From Pedobacter endophyticus (lineage in GTDB: Bacteria > Bacteroidota > Bacteroidia > Sphingobacteriales > Sphingobacteriaceae), in contig NZ_CP064939.1 in the NCBI RefSeq assembly GCF_015679185.1, positions 3,906,001-3,970,000 of the forward strand: a stretch of 64,000 nt of DNA, in the 5' to 3' direction. Each line of letters begins with the position of its first letter. Within the stretch, counting starts at the first letter, position 1. Below, in pieces: positions 46,672-54,553 of the stretch. A program made the translations under genes and the position numbers. Below the pieces are notes generated by a model. It had not been told where the DNA came from. It saw only the letters and a program-made list of their open reading frames with translations, and did no database searches.

Positions 46672-46679
46672 CAAAGTTA
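46672..46679 (-). promoter_or_regulatory. Putative -7 element for ileS
   Basis: The minus strand reads TAACTTTG here, matching TAnnTTTG, 26 nt before the ileS ATG. A divergent -7 box (TAGTTTTG, 46701-46708, plus strand) lies 21 bp away for the small membrane protein gene. No clear -33 element is seen for either. Confidence 0.5.
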
Positions 46680-46700
46680 AAAAAAATGAGGGAATTTCAG

Positions 46701-46708
46701 TAGTTTTG
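46701..46708 (+). promoter_or_regulatory. Putative -7 element for the small membrane protein gene pair
   Basis: TAGTTTTG matches the TAnnTTTG consensus and ends 16 nt before the TTG start proposed at 46725. Confidence 0.45.
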
Positions 46709-46724
46709 GTGTAAATACTTTAAC

Positions 46725-46925
46725 TTGAAATTATTTAATACTGGTCTTCTATTGATGATTCTGGCTGTGGTGGCGCTGCCGATTGTAGCGATTATTAAAC
46801 CGGCTAACAGAGACTTTGTGCTTTATGCTTTCTATTTCTGTGGGCTGCTTGAATTAATTGGCCTTATATTTGTTTTATTACATATTCTCAAACTAAAAAA
46901 AACACCCAATGATAAAGCTTCTTAA
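46725..46925 (+). CDS. Small two-helix membrane protein
   Basis: The 66-aa product has two hydrophobic helices (FNTGLLLMILAVVALPIVAII and FVLYAFYFCGLLELIGLIFVLLHIL) and a Lys-rich C-terminus. A TTG start at 46725 is proposed because it follows the -7 box at a plausible distance and gives a normal N-terminus MKLFNTG. The next ATG, ten codons on, would cut into the first helix. The reading frame overlaps the following gene by 17 bp, which supports a real two-gene unit. I recognise no family. Its divergent placement next to ileS may be conserved in relatives, which would need a comparison. Confidence 0.55.
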   Translation: MKLFNTGLLLMILAVVALPIVAIIKPANRDFVLYAFYFCGLLELIGLIFVLLHILKLKKTPNDKAS

Positions 46926-47181
46926 ATTACAAAAGGCCGTTTTTGTGCTCATCTTGGGCGTGCTCTCTTATATTGCTTATAAGGTTTTAGAGGCGTATGA
47001 GGTAAACCATGCCCGTTATCTGCAAATGCTGGCAGGTATTTTGGTTATGGTTGGTGCCTTATGGATGCTGTACCCAATTATTTTTGCAAAAAAAGATGAT
47101 AGTGGGAATGCGGAAATTATAACCGACCCCACTGTTGAGGTGCCGGTAGATGGCGAAGAGGAAAAATCGGAACCGGAGTAA
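46909..47181 (+). CDS. Small membrane protein with acidic tail
   Basis: This 90-aa protein has two hydrophobic segments (AVFVLILGVLSYIAYKVL and MLAGILVMVGALWMLYPIIF) and an acidic, Glu-rich C-terminal tail of about 25 residues. The ATG lies inside the end of the preceding small gene, indicating translational coupling. No known family is recognised and no function is claimed. Confidence 0.65.
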   Translation: MIKLLKLQKAVFVLILGVLSYIAYKVLEAYEVNHARYLQMLAGILVMVGALWMLYPIIFAKKDDSGNAEIITDPTVEVPVDGEEEKSEPE

Positions 47182-47374
47182 ATCCTCTCCCAGTTAAAGT
47201 AAGCGGTAGAACGTGGGTCTCGTTATCCCTCCCTCTCCAACGGAAAGCGAAATAGCGGATTAAGCATGCGTACAATCTAATCCGTATCAGTTAAAACTAC
47301 TGTTCTTTCATTATCGTTTCCTTTGGAGAGGATTGCAGCAATTTGCCAATGCAAAAGCTTCGAAAGGAGAGGAT
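47182..47374. other. Convergent gap with AATCCTCTCC / GGAGAGGATT inverted repeats
   Basis: The gap between the small membrane genes and the convergent RND gene has AAATCCTCTCC at its left end and two GGAGAGGATT arms near 47323 and 47369 at its right end. These can form alternative large stem-loops, perhaps ending transcription from both sides. Confidence 0.45.
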
Positions 47375-49726
47375 TTAATGATCAAATTCTCCGGCATTAC
47401 GTGCCGATTCTTCATCGGAAACCATTTTCCTTACTTTCTTTTTGTCTAACCATAAAACCAGCGCAGGCAAAAGTGTCAGGTTAAAAATCAGGGCTACGAA
47501 TAAGGTAATCGATAGCAACAGACCCAAGATTACGGTACCGCCAAAGGTTGACGCGGTAAAAATTCCGAAGCCAAAAAACAAAATCAACGCAATATGGGTC
47601 ATACTCACACCCGTTTCAGTAATGGTATCGGTAATCACCCGTGGAACGCTAAAATTGGTTAGGCTCAACTCTTGTTGGTACCGGGTCAAGAAATAAATGG
47701 TTTGATCGGATGCGAGACCAAATGCAATTGTGAAAATCAAAATTGTTGACGGTTTCAACGAAATGTCGAAATAACCCATAATCCCGGCCGTAATAATCAG
47801 CGGAACAATATTCGGTAATAACGAAATAAACATGATGCCCAGGCTTTTAAATTGCGCCAGGCGTAATAGCGAAATTAATACAATCGCTAAACCAATGCTT
47901 TCGAACAAATGCCTTAACATGTAATCGGTACCTTTAGAGAAAATTACACTCGATCCGGTGAGTTCTACATCAAATTTTGCTGGTGGCAATATGCTGTCGA
48001 TACGCGGTTTTAGCTCGGCCATGATAGCGTCCAGGCGTTTCGAGCCCACATCGGCCATTTGAAAACTAATTCTTGTTGTCTGGTTTCCCTTGCCTACAAA
48101 ATTTGTCAGCAAACTCGCATTTCCTTTTCCCCCGCTGGCAATATAGGCGAGGATGAAGTTTTTTTCCATATTATCTGGCAAACGGAAAAAAGTTGAATTG
48201 TTGTTGTAAAAGGCTTGCGTGGCATACTTTAGCCCCATGTTAACCGAAATTGAACGCGAAAATTCGGGGTATGCGGAAATCATTTTTTCCATTTTCTCTA
48301 TTCTCTTCAAGTTTGTTAAATTGAAGACGCCATTTTTCTTTTTAGTATCAATACTGACTTCAAGCGGCAAAATTCCCTCGAAATTTTTTTCGAAAAACTT
48401 CAGATCGGTTAAGATTTCCGAGTTTTTTGGCAGATCATCTACCACATAACCATTTACATTAATTTTGATTACGCCAATAAAGGCAATGATTGAAATGATG
48501 ATGGTACCTATATAAATCAAGCTGCTTTTTTGTTGAACCAGTTTGTCCATCTGCACCAATAGTTTGTGCAAAAAGCCATTTTCAACATGCGTTTGGGCCT
48601 TAATTTTTGGTGAAGGAAGATAGCTAAATATGATCGGTATTAAGCATAGGCACATTAGCCACGTAACCATTACGTTTATGGCAGCCACGCTTCCAAACTG
48701 CATTAACAACTCGCTTCCGGTAAAATAAAGTACGCCGAAGCCAATTGCGGCAGTTACATTAGCGATGAGCGTAGTAACGGCGATTCTTTCTATGGTTACC
48801 GCTAAGGCTGCTTGCTTATCGATACCTTTTCTCAGCTCGTTTTGATATTTGTTTAATAGCAAAATGCTATTCGGAATACCAATAATAACAATAAGCGGCG
48901 GAATCAGGCCTGTTAAAATGGTGAGTTCGAAGCCAAATAAAACCAAGGTTCCAACGCTCCAGATTACGCCCATTACTACCACCAGAATGGGGAAGAAAAC
49001 GGCATAGAATTTTTTGAAGAAAATGAAAAGGATAACCGCCGAAACGAGAATAGATAGCCCTAAGAAAAGTACAAACTCGTTGCTTACCAACTTACTTACC
49101 GCCGTGCGGATGTAAGGCAGACCTGAAATATGCGTACGGATTTTCGTCCGCTCCTGAAAAGCTTTTGCTTTATCTTCAATCTGCTTCAAAATCGGATTTC
49201 GGGCAGCGGTATTCAATATTTTGGCGTCAAAAGTAATCGCCATTAACGTGGCATTCTGTTTATTGTACACCAGGCCCTCAAAGAAGGGCGTGTTAAATAG
49301 CATGCTTTTTATCGAGTCCATCTCCACATCGGTTTTCACCAAGCCATTTGGAATCGCCTTTAGTACAAACTTCTGTTCAACGGTGTCCTTTTGTAATTGA
49401 AATATTCTTCCCGAGGACAGCACTTGCTTTATGCCCTTAAGTTGCTGTATATCATTAGACAGCTGAACCCATTGGTTGTAAATTTCTTTTTTGAAAATAT
49501 CGGGAGATTGAATTCCAATCACCATCACACTTCCATCCTCACCAAAGGTTGTTTTAAACCGGGTATATTTTAAAAAGGCGCTGTCGGTAACTGGTAGAAT
49601 CTTACTTCCGGCATAAGAAAGTTTGACATTCTTGGCCTGAAAAGCCATGAATACGGTGCCCAGCACAAAAAATACAATAATCGCAATACGGTTATGAAGA
49701 ATAAACCTCGATAGCTTTACCCACAT
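47375..49726 (-). CDS. RND/MMPL-superfamily exporter
   Basis: This 783-aa inner-membrane protein has the RND layout: an N-terminal helix (IAIIVFFVLGTVFMAFQA), a large periplasmic loop, a block of five or six helices, a second periplasmic loop and a final block of helices. The first block includes LILSVLVSAVILF-like and TGLIPPLIVIIGIPNSILLLNKYQ, and TLIANVTAAIGFGVLYF. The second contains LRLAQFKSLGIMFISLLPNIVPLIITAGIMGYF and ALILFFGFGIFTASTFGGTVILGLLLS. It resembles the MMPL/HAE3 (hopanoid or lipid exporter-like) branch rather than tripartite drug pumps, and no membrane-fusion or TolC partner gene is adjacent. The substrate is unknown. The upstream sequence on the minus strand has TAGTTTTG (49759-49766) as a possible -7 box. 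Confidence 0.85.
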   Translation of the reverse strand: MWVKLSRFILHNRIAIIVFFVLGTVFMAFQAKNVKLSYAGSKILPVTDSAFLKYTRFKTTFGEDGSVMVIGIQSPDIFKKEIYNQWVQLSNDIQQLKGIKQVLSSGRIFQLQKDTVEQKFVLKAIPNGLVKTDVEMDSIKSMLFNTPFFEGLVYNKQNATLMAITFDAKILNTAARNPILKQIEDKAKAFQERTKIRTHISGLPYIRTAVSKLVSNEFVLFLGLSILVSAVILFIFFKKFYAVFFPILVVVMGVIWSVGTLVLFGFELTILTGLIPPLIVIIGIPNSILLLNKYQNELRKGIDKQAALAVTIERIAVTTLIANVTAAIGFGVLYFTGSELLMQFGSVAAINVMVTWLMCLCLIPIIFSYLPSPKIKAQTHVENGFLHKLLVQMDKLVQQKSSLIYIGTIIISIIAFIGVIKINVNGYVVDDLPKNSEILTDLKFFEKNFEGILPLEVSIDTKKKNGVFNLTNLKRIEKMEKMISAYPEFSRSISVNMGLKYATQAFYNNNSTFFRLPDNMEKNFILAYIASGGKGNASLLTNFVGKGNQTTRISFQMADVGSKRLDAIMAELKPRIDSILPPAKFDVELTGSSVIFSKGTDYMLRHLFESIGLAIVLISLLRLAQFKSLGIMFISLLPNIVPLIITAGIMGYFDISLKPSTILIFTIAFGLASDQTIYFLTRYQQELSLTNFSVPRVITDTITETGVSMTHIALILFFGFGIFTASTFGGTVILGLLLSITLFVALIFNLTLLPALVLWLDKKKVRKMVSDEESARNAGEFDH

Positions 49727-49849
49727 GTAGTGTTTAGTTTTTTAATGATATGATAAGGCAAAACTAATCTTTATTATAAATCAGAATGTGTTTTTGCGCA
49801 ATTAATTTTGTACAAATAACATACTTTTGAAAAAATTGTTTTTTGCGGT

Positions 49850-50575
49850 ATGTTGCATAAGGTTAGAGGAATTGTTTTAAAAACAACCAATTACAGCGAA
49901 AGTAGCGTAGTTGTTCAGGTGCTGACTGATAAGTTCGGAATGCAGTCTTATCTCATTAATGGTGTAAAAAAGCCGCGGGCCAAAATCAAGATGAACATGT
50001 TGCAATCGCTGCATTTACTTGATATGGTTGTGTACCATAAAGCCAATGTTGATATACAGCGGGTTGCGGAGGTTAGGCAAACGCCGGTTTTTAAGAGCAT
50101 TCCATACGATATTGTAAAATCGAGCATTGTAATTTTTTTAAATGAAGTGCTTTATAAAAGTATTCGCCAGCAATCTGCAGATGATAGTTTGTTCGACTAT
50201 ATTTTTAATTCAGTGGCCTGGTTCGACGAAAGTGAAGTGCTTAACCCGAACTTCCATCTGTCATTTCTGTTGAAATTGTCGCGGTTTTTAGGGTTTTCGC
50301 CCAATGCGAAGAGGAGAGCAGATCAAATCTATTTCGACTTGCAAGAAGGGGAATTTGTATCGAGAGTTCCAATTCATGCAAATTATCTTCAGCTGGAAGA
50401 TGCACTTAGCTTTATTGCTTTATTTATTACGCCGCTCGAAAATATATCGGAAATTAAAATGACTAACAGACAACGGCGATTTTTGTTAGATAAGATCTTG
50501 GTTTTCTATACCTTGCATACAGCATCATTTGGGGAGGTGCAATCGCACAAAATACTGGAAACATTACTCGGCTGA
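49850..50575 (+). CDS. recO: DNA repair protein RecO
   Basis: RecO helps load RecA on gapped DNA with RecR. The N-terminal OB-fold is clear: HKVRGIVLKTTNYSESSVVVQVLTDKFGMQSYLINGVKKPRAK. The helical C-terminal part (FLNEVLYKSIRQQ, then LLKLSRFLGFSPN) follows, and the zinc-binding cysteines of some RecO proteins are absent, as is common in Bacteroidota. The length of 241 aa is normal. Upstream there are two TAnnTTTG boxes (49803-49810 and 49822-49829) but no well-spaced -33 element. The tRNA-Val region begins only 17 bp after the stop codon. Confidence 0.92.
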   Translation: MLHKVRGIVLKTTNYSESSVVVQVLTDKFGMQSYLINGVKKPRAKIKMNMLQSLHLLDMVVYHKANVDIQRVAEVRQTPVFKSIPYDIVKSSIVIFLNEVLYKSIRQQSADDSLFDYIFNSVAWFDESEVLNPNFHLSFLLKLSRFLGFSPNAKRRADQIYFDLQEGEFVSRVPIHANYLQLEDALSFIALFITPLENISEIKMTNRQRRFLLDKILVFYTLHTASFGEVQSHKILETLLG

Positions 50576-50591
50576 AAAAAAATAAAAAAGA

Positions 50592-50622
50592 TTTGCGAAA
50601 CAAGATTATAGCGCTATATTTG
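50592..50622 (+). promoter_or_regulatory. Promoter of the tRNA-Val region
   Basis: TTTG at 50592-50595 and TATATTTG at 50615-50622 with 19-bp spacing form a textbook Bacteroidota promoter. The first tRNA-like unit begins 16 nt after the -7 box. It is the only good promoter I could find for the whole tRNA-like array. Confidence 0.85.
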
Positions 50623-50638
50623 CATTCCCAAAAGGAAA

Positions 50639-50794
50639 GGGAAATTAGCTCAGCTGGTTCAGCGCATTCCGATTTCATCGGAAGGGTCGGGACAGGGGTT
50701 AACTACAGAATAAAAAGGGAAATTAGCTCAGCTGGTTCAGCGCATTCCGATTATATCGGAAGGGTTGGGACAGGGGTTAACTACAGAATAAAAA
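50639..50794 (+). pseudogene. Two degenerate tRNA-Val-like units ahead of the intact tRNA genes
   Basis: Units at 50639-50716 and 50717-50794 each begin GGGAAATTAGCTCAGCTGG, exactly like tRNA-Val, and keep an anticodon-type stem (TTCCGAT / ATCGGAA). They then diverge into gggacaggggttaac-type sequence without a TTCGA T-loop, and lack the ATTTCCC strand needed to close the acceptor stem. The period is 78 nt. They lie in the leader between the promoter and the first intact tRNA. Confidence 0.85.
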
Positions 50795-50869
50795 GGGAAA
50801 TTAGCTCAGCTGGTTCAGAGCACCTCGTTTACACCGAGGGGGTCGGGGGTTCGAACCCCTCATTTCCCA
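50795..50869 (+). tRNA. tRNA-Val (TAC), copy 1
   Basis: A complete 75-nt cloverleaf: acceptor GGGAAAT/ATTTCCC, D-stem GCTC/GAGC, anticodon stem CCTCG/CGAGG with loop TTTACAC, and T-loop TTCGAAC. The anticodon TAC is at 50830-50832 and reads valine codons GUA and probably GUG. The CCA tail is not encoded. A short hairpin with a T-tract follows at 50873-50900. Confidence 0.97.
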
Positions 50870-50872
50870 CAC

Positions 50873-50900
50873 AATCTTTTAAGGATTTAGAAGATTTTTT
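50873..50900 (+). terminator. Weak terminator between the two tRNA-Val genes
   Basis: AATCTT pairs with AAGATT across a 12-nt loop and runs into six T residues. The stem is only six A/T-rich pairs, so read-through to copy 2 is likely. Confidence 0.45.
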
Positions 50901-50916
50901 ATAACATAACAAAAAA

Positions 50917-50991
50917 GGGAAATTAGCTCAGCTGGTTCAGAGCACCTCGTTTACACCGAGGGGGTCGGGGGTTCGAACCCCTCATTTCCCA
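50917..50991 (+). tRNA. tRNA-Val (TAC), copy 2
   Basis: Identical in all 75 positions to copy 1, with the anticodon TAC at 50952-50954. It is followed directly by the terminator that is repeated in the downstream array, so this tRNA-plus-terminator cassette is the evident parent of the degenerate units. Confidence 0.97.
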
Positions 50992-50993
50992 CT

Positions 50994-51024
50994 AAAGCCT
51001 TTCAGGAAACTGAGTGGCTTTTTT
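50994..51024 (+). terminator. Terminator of tRNA-Val copy 2
   Basis: AAAGCC pairs with GGCTTT, with an inner TTCAG/CTGAG pairing, and runs into TTTTTT. The same hairpin recurs after nearly every unit of the downstream array. Confidence 0.85.
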
Positions 51025-51033
51025 GTTTATATA

Positions 51034-53055
51034 GGAAATTAGCTCAGCTGGTTCAGCGCATTCCGATTTCATCGGAAGTGGTCGTCCCGATCGTATATCG
51101 GGATCATTTCCCACCAAAGCCTTTCAGGAAACTGAGTGGCTTTATTGTTTATATAGGAAATTAGCTCAGCTGGTTCAGCGCATTCCGATTTCATCGGAAG
51201 GGTCGTCCCGATCGTATATCGGGATCATTTCCCACTAAAGCCTTTCAGGAAACTGAGTGGCTTTTTTGTTTATATAGGAAATTAGCTCAGCTGGTTCAGC
51301 GCATTCCGATTTCATCGGAAGTGGTCGTCCCGATCGTATATCGGGATCATTTCCCACTAAAACCTTTCAGGAAACTGAGTGGCTTTTTTGTTTATATAGG
51401 AAATTAGCTCAGCTGGTTCAGTGCATTCCGATTTCATCGGAAGTGGTCGTCCCGATCGTATATCGGGATCATTTCCCACTAAAGCCTTTCAGGAAACTGA
51501 GTGGCTTTTTTGTTTATATAGGAAATTAGCTCAGCTGGTTCAGCGCATTCCGATTTCATCGGAAGTGGTCGTCCCGATCGTATATCGGGATCATTTCCCA
51601 CTAAAGCCTTTCAGGAAACTGAGTGGCTTTTTTGTTTATATAGGAAATTAGCTCAGCTGGTTCAGCGCATTCCGATTTCATCGGAAGTGGTCGTCCCGAT
51701 CGTATATCGGGATCATTTCCCACTAAAACCTTTCAGGAAACTGAGTGGCTTTTTTGTTTATATAGGAAATTAGCAGCTGGTTCAGTGCATTCCGATTTCA
51801 TCGGAAGTGGTCGTCCCGATCGTATATCGGGATCATTTCCCACTAAAGCCTTTCAGGAAACTGAGTGGCTTTTTTGTTTATATAGGAAATTAGCTCAGCT
51901 GGTTCAGCGCATTCCGATTTCATCGGAAGTGGTCGTCCCGATCGTATATCGGGATCATTTCCCACCAAAGCCTTTCAGGAAACTGAGTGGCTTTATTGTT
52001 TATATAGGAAATTAGCTCAGCTGGTTCAGTGCATTCCGATTTCATCGGAAGTGGTCATCCCGATCATATATCGGGATCATTTCCCACTAAAGCCTTTCAG
52101 GAAACTGAGTGGCTTTTTTGTTTATATAGGAAATTAGCTCAGCTGGTTCAGAGCGTTCCGATTATATCGGAAGTGGTCGGGACAGGGGTTAACTACAGAA
52201 TAAAAAGGGAAATTAGCTCAGCTGGTTCAGTGCATTCCGATTTCATCGGAAGTGGTCGTCCCGATCGTATATCGGGATCATCTCCCACTAAAGCCTTTCA
52301 GGAAACTGAGTGGCTTTTTTGTTTATATAGGAAATTAGCTCAGCTGGTTCAGCGCATTCCGATTTCATCGGAAGTGGTCGTCCCGATCGTATATCGGGAT
52401 CATTTCCCACCAAAGCCTTTCAGGAAACTGAGTGGCTTTATTGTTTATATAGGAAATTAGCTCAGCTGGTTCAGCGCATTCCGATTTCATCGGAAGGGTC
52501 GTCCCGATCGTATATCGGGATCATTTCCCACTAAAGCCTTTCAGGAAACTGAGTGGCTTTTTTGTTTATATAGGAAATTAGCTCAGCTGGTTCAGCGCAT
52601 TCCGATTTCATCGGAAGTGGTCGTCCCGATCGTATATCGGGATCATTTCCCACTAAAGCCTTTCAGGAAACTGAGTGGCTTTTTTGTTTATATAGGAAAT
52701 TAGCTCAGCTGGTTCAGCGCATTCCGATTTCATCGGAAGTGGTCGTCCCGATCGTATATCGGGATCATTTCCCACTAAAACCTTTCAGGAAACTGAGTGG
52801 CTTTTTTGTTTATATAGGAAATTAGCTCAGCTGGTTCAGTGCATTCCGATTTCATCGGAAGTGGTCGTCCCGATCGTATATCGGGATCATTTCCCACTAA
52901 AGCCTTTCAGGAAACTGAGTGGCTTTTTTGTTTATATAGGAAATTAGCTCAGCTGGTTCAGCGCATTCCGATTTCATCGGAAGTGGTCGTCCCGATCGTA
53001 TATCGGGATCGTTTCCCACTAAAGCCTTTCAGGAAACTGAGTGGCTTTTTTGTTT
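51034..53055 (+). repeat. Seventeen-unit tandem array of tRNA-Val-derived pseudo-tRNA plus terminator cassettes
   Basis: Units start (at GGAAATTAG) at 51034, 51156, 51277, 51399, 51521, 51643, 51765, 51885, 52007, 52129, 52208, 52330, 52452, 52573, 52695, 52817 and 52939. The period is 120-122 bp, except the tenth unit, which is 79 bp long and of the leader-unit type without terminator. Each long unit keeps the tRNA-Val acceptor strands GGAAAT/ATTTCC and the D-loop word, replaces the anticodon arm by TTCCG-ATTTCAT-CGGAA and the T-arm by a TCCCGAT-CGTAT-ATCGGGA hairpin, and ends with AAAGCC...GGCTTTTTT. The D-stem base 23 is changed (GCGC or GTGC for GAGC). Functional tRNA is excluded by the missing T-loop. 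Confidence 0.93.
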
Positions 53056-53076
53056 CGTAACATTCCCTTATATTGT

Positions 53077-53328
53077 ATGATGTTCTACACTTATATTCTG
53101 CATTCTAAAACTCGCAATAGATATTATATCGGGTATACTTCAAATTTAGGAGAACGGCTTATCCGGCATAATCAAAAGGGGAAAAGTTTTACTGGTAACA
53201 CAAACGATTGGGAATTGGTTTATACCGAAAGTTACGAAACCAAGCTTCTTGCACGTAACAGGGAACTACAAATTAAATCATGGAAAAGCAGGACAAAGCT
53301 TGAGGAATTGATTTTAAAAAAGGGCTGA
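53077..53328 (+). CDS. GIY-YIG nuclease-domain protein (small URI/YhbQ-like)
   Basis: This single-domain GIY-YIG endonuclease-fold protein has about 83 residues. The motif strands are FYTYILHSK (GIY position) and RYYIGYTSN (YIG position). The catalytic arginine is in NLGERLIRHN and the metal-binding glutamate in ARNRELQIKSWK. The start is at the adjacent ATG codons 53077 and 53080; a GTG at 53041 lies in the last array terminator. A TATATTG at 53069 and a TTTG at 53049 are a weak promoter-like pair. Such small proteins are often annotated as UvrC-like but lack all other UvrC domains. It lies directly after the tRNA-derived array, 22 bp past the last terminator. Confidence 0.9.
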   Translation: MMFYTYILHSKTRNRYYIGYTSNLGERLIRHNQKGKSFTGNTNDWELVYTESYETKLLARNRELQIKSWKSRTKLEELILKKG

Positions 53329-53470
53329 CCAGTTTTATTGTTCCTGGTGTTCGCGGTGCGGGGAAATACGGGCTGCCGATCAATCTAACCCAAAATGATG
53401 TTTTTTCTTTGTGCTTTTCAATACTTTAAGTTTTTAATGCGAAATTGGCGGCAGCAAAAACCTCGTTGGC

Positions 53471-54382
53471 ATGTTTAATAAGATCGTACGGTTTATTTTT
53501 TTCGGGAACTATTTCGTAGGTCTTTTAGCCGTTGCGTTGTCGTTAGAGGCGGTACTGCAACTGCGTTTGCCGTTTAATTCGCTAAACTATTATTTGTTGC
53601 TGTTTTTGGCACCCACCATTTACTATACCTACGCCTATAACAAAGTTTCGAACCAGCCATCAGCCACCAATCCCCGAACGCAATGGTATTTCGAACATAA
53701 GCGATTTGTAAACCGAAGCCAACTCATTTTATCGGTACTTTGCATGCTGCTGGCACTCAATCTGCTGTATCACAACCTCAATCATATTTTGGCGTTGCCT
53801 GCGGTTTACTGGATGGCCATTATTGTAATTATTGTCGCCGCGGCATTGTATTATGGGCTGTTGCCAAAATCGTTTCTACGATTTAATCTCCGCAATACAG
53901 GTTGGTTAAAGGCTTTCGTTATCGGATTTGTTTGGGCATGTTGCGCCAACGTGCTGCCTTTAATTATGCTTAAGATAGAAACTGGCATCGATTATCACGA
54001 CTCCGTATTATGGACGTGGTTATTTGTTAAAAACTGGATGTTTTGTACCGTTAACGCAATCATTTTCGACATCAAAGATTATCCGACTGACGCAAACAGG
54101 CATTTACGCACCTTTGTAGTGCGATATGGCCTGCGCAAAACTATATTTAACATCTTAATCCCATTGCTCATCATCGGTCTCCTATCGCTCGGTGTTTTCG
54201 CCAGTTATAAAGGGTTTGGCATACCGCAGTCCATTTTCAACATTTTGCCTTTTATTCTTACGATTTATATTGCCTACTCAATGCACCAACGAAAAAACAT
54301 ACTTTACTACTTAATGGTGATTGATGGTTTGATCTTTTTCAAAGCCATTTGCGGTATCGTGGGAATGCAGTTTGTTCGATGA
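53471..54382 (+). CDS. Polytopic membrane protein, UbiA prenyltransferase-like
   Basis: The 303-aa protein has about eight or nine transmembrane helices, such as FFGNYFVGLLAVALSLEAVL, LLLFLAPTIYYTYAYN, WMAIIVIIVAAALYYGLLP and ILIPLLIIGLLSLGVF. The segment IFDIKDYPTDANRHLRTFVVRYGLR resembles the second aspartate-rich motif of UbiA-family prenyltransferases. The first motif (NxxxDxxxD) is not evident; the corresponding loop reads YNKVSNQPSATNPRTQW. It may therefore be a divergent or non-catalytic relative. The gene is alone on this strand between the nuclease and methyltransferase genes. Confidence 0.55.
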   Translation: MFNKIVRFIFFGNYFVGLLAVALSLEAVLQLRLPFNSLNYYLLLFLAPTIYYTYAYNKVSNQPSATNPRTQWYFEHKRFVNRSQLILSVLCMLLALNLLYHNLNHILALPAVYWMAIIVIIVAAALYYGLLPKSFLRFNLRNTGWLKAFVIGFVWACCANVLPLIMLKIETGIDYHDSVLWTWLFVKNWMFCTVNAIIFDIKDYPTDANRHLRTFVVRYGLRKTIFNILIPLLIIGLLSLGVFASYKGFGIPQSIFNILPFILTIYIAYSMHQRKNILYYLMVIDGLIFFKAICGIVGMQFVR

Positions 54383-54553
54383 AGCAAAAAGGCGAAAGCA
54401 AATACATAACTTAAATAACACTTATCTTAAATAGTACAGTCATGAAACTTATTAAGCGAGTGTTAACTGTTTAATCGACCTGCGATGCAATTAACCAATT
54501 GAGTAGGTTTCAGCAGTTAATTATTAATCTTAAATCCTCTAAACCAATAAATC

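Noticed and set aside
50593..50904. 103-codon frame over the first tRNA-like units and tRNA-Val
   Set aside because: It overlaps a complete tRNA gene and the promoter. Its repeated peptide is simply the translated tRNA sequence.
51034..52938. Functional tRNA-Glu genes (anticodon-like loop ATTTCAT in the repeat units)
   Set aside because: The units lack the TTCGA T-loop, have a mismatched D-stem and carry a seven-base-pair hairpin in place of the T-arm. They cannot form a normal tRNA.
51421..53060. Several 73-143-codon frames repeating the same peptide in the tRNA-like array
   Set aside because: They read through tRNA-like stems and terminators, recur with the repeat period, start at arbitrary ATG words in the D-loop and encode no domain. 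They are by-products of the array.
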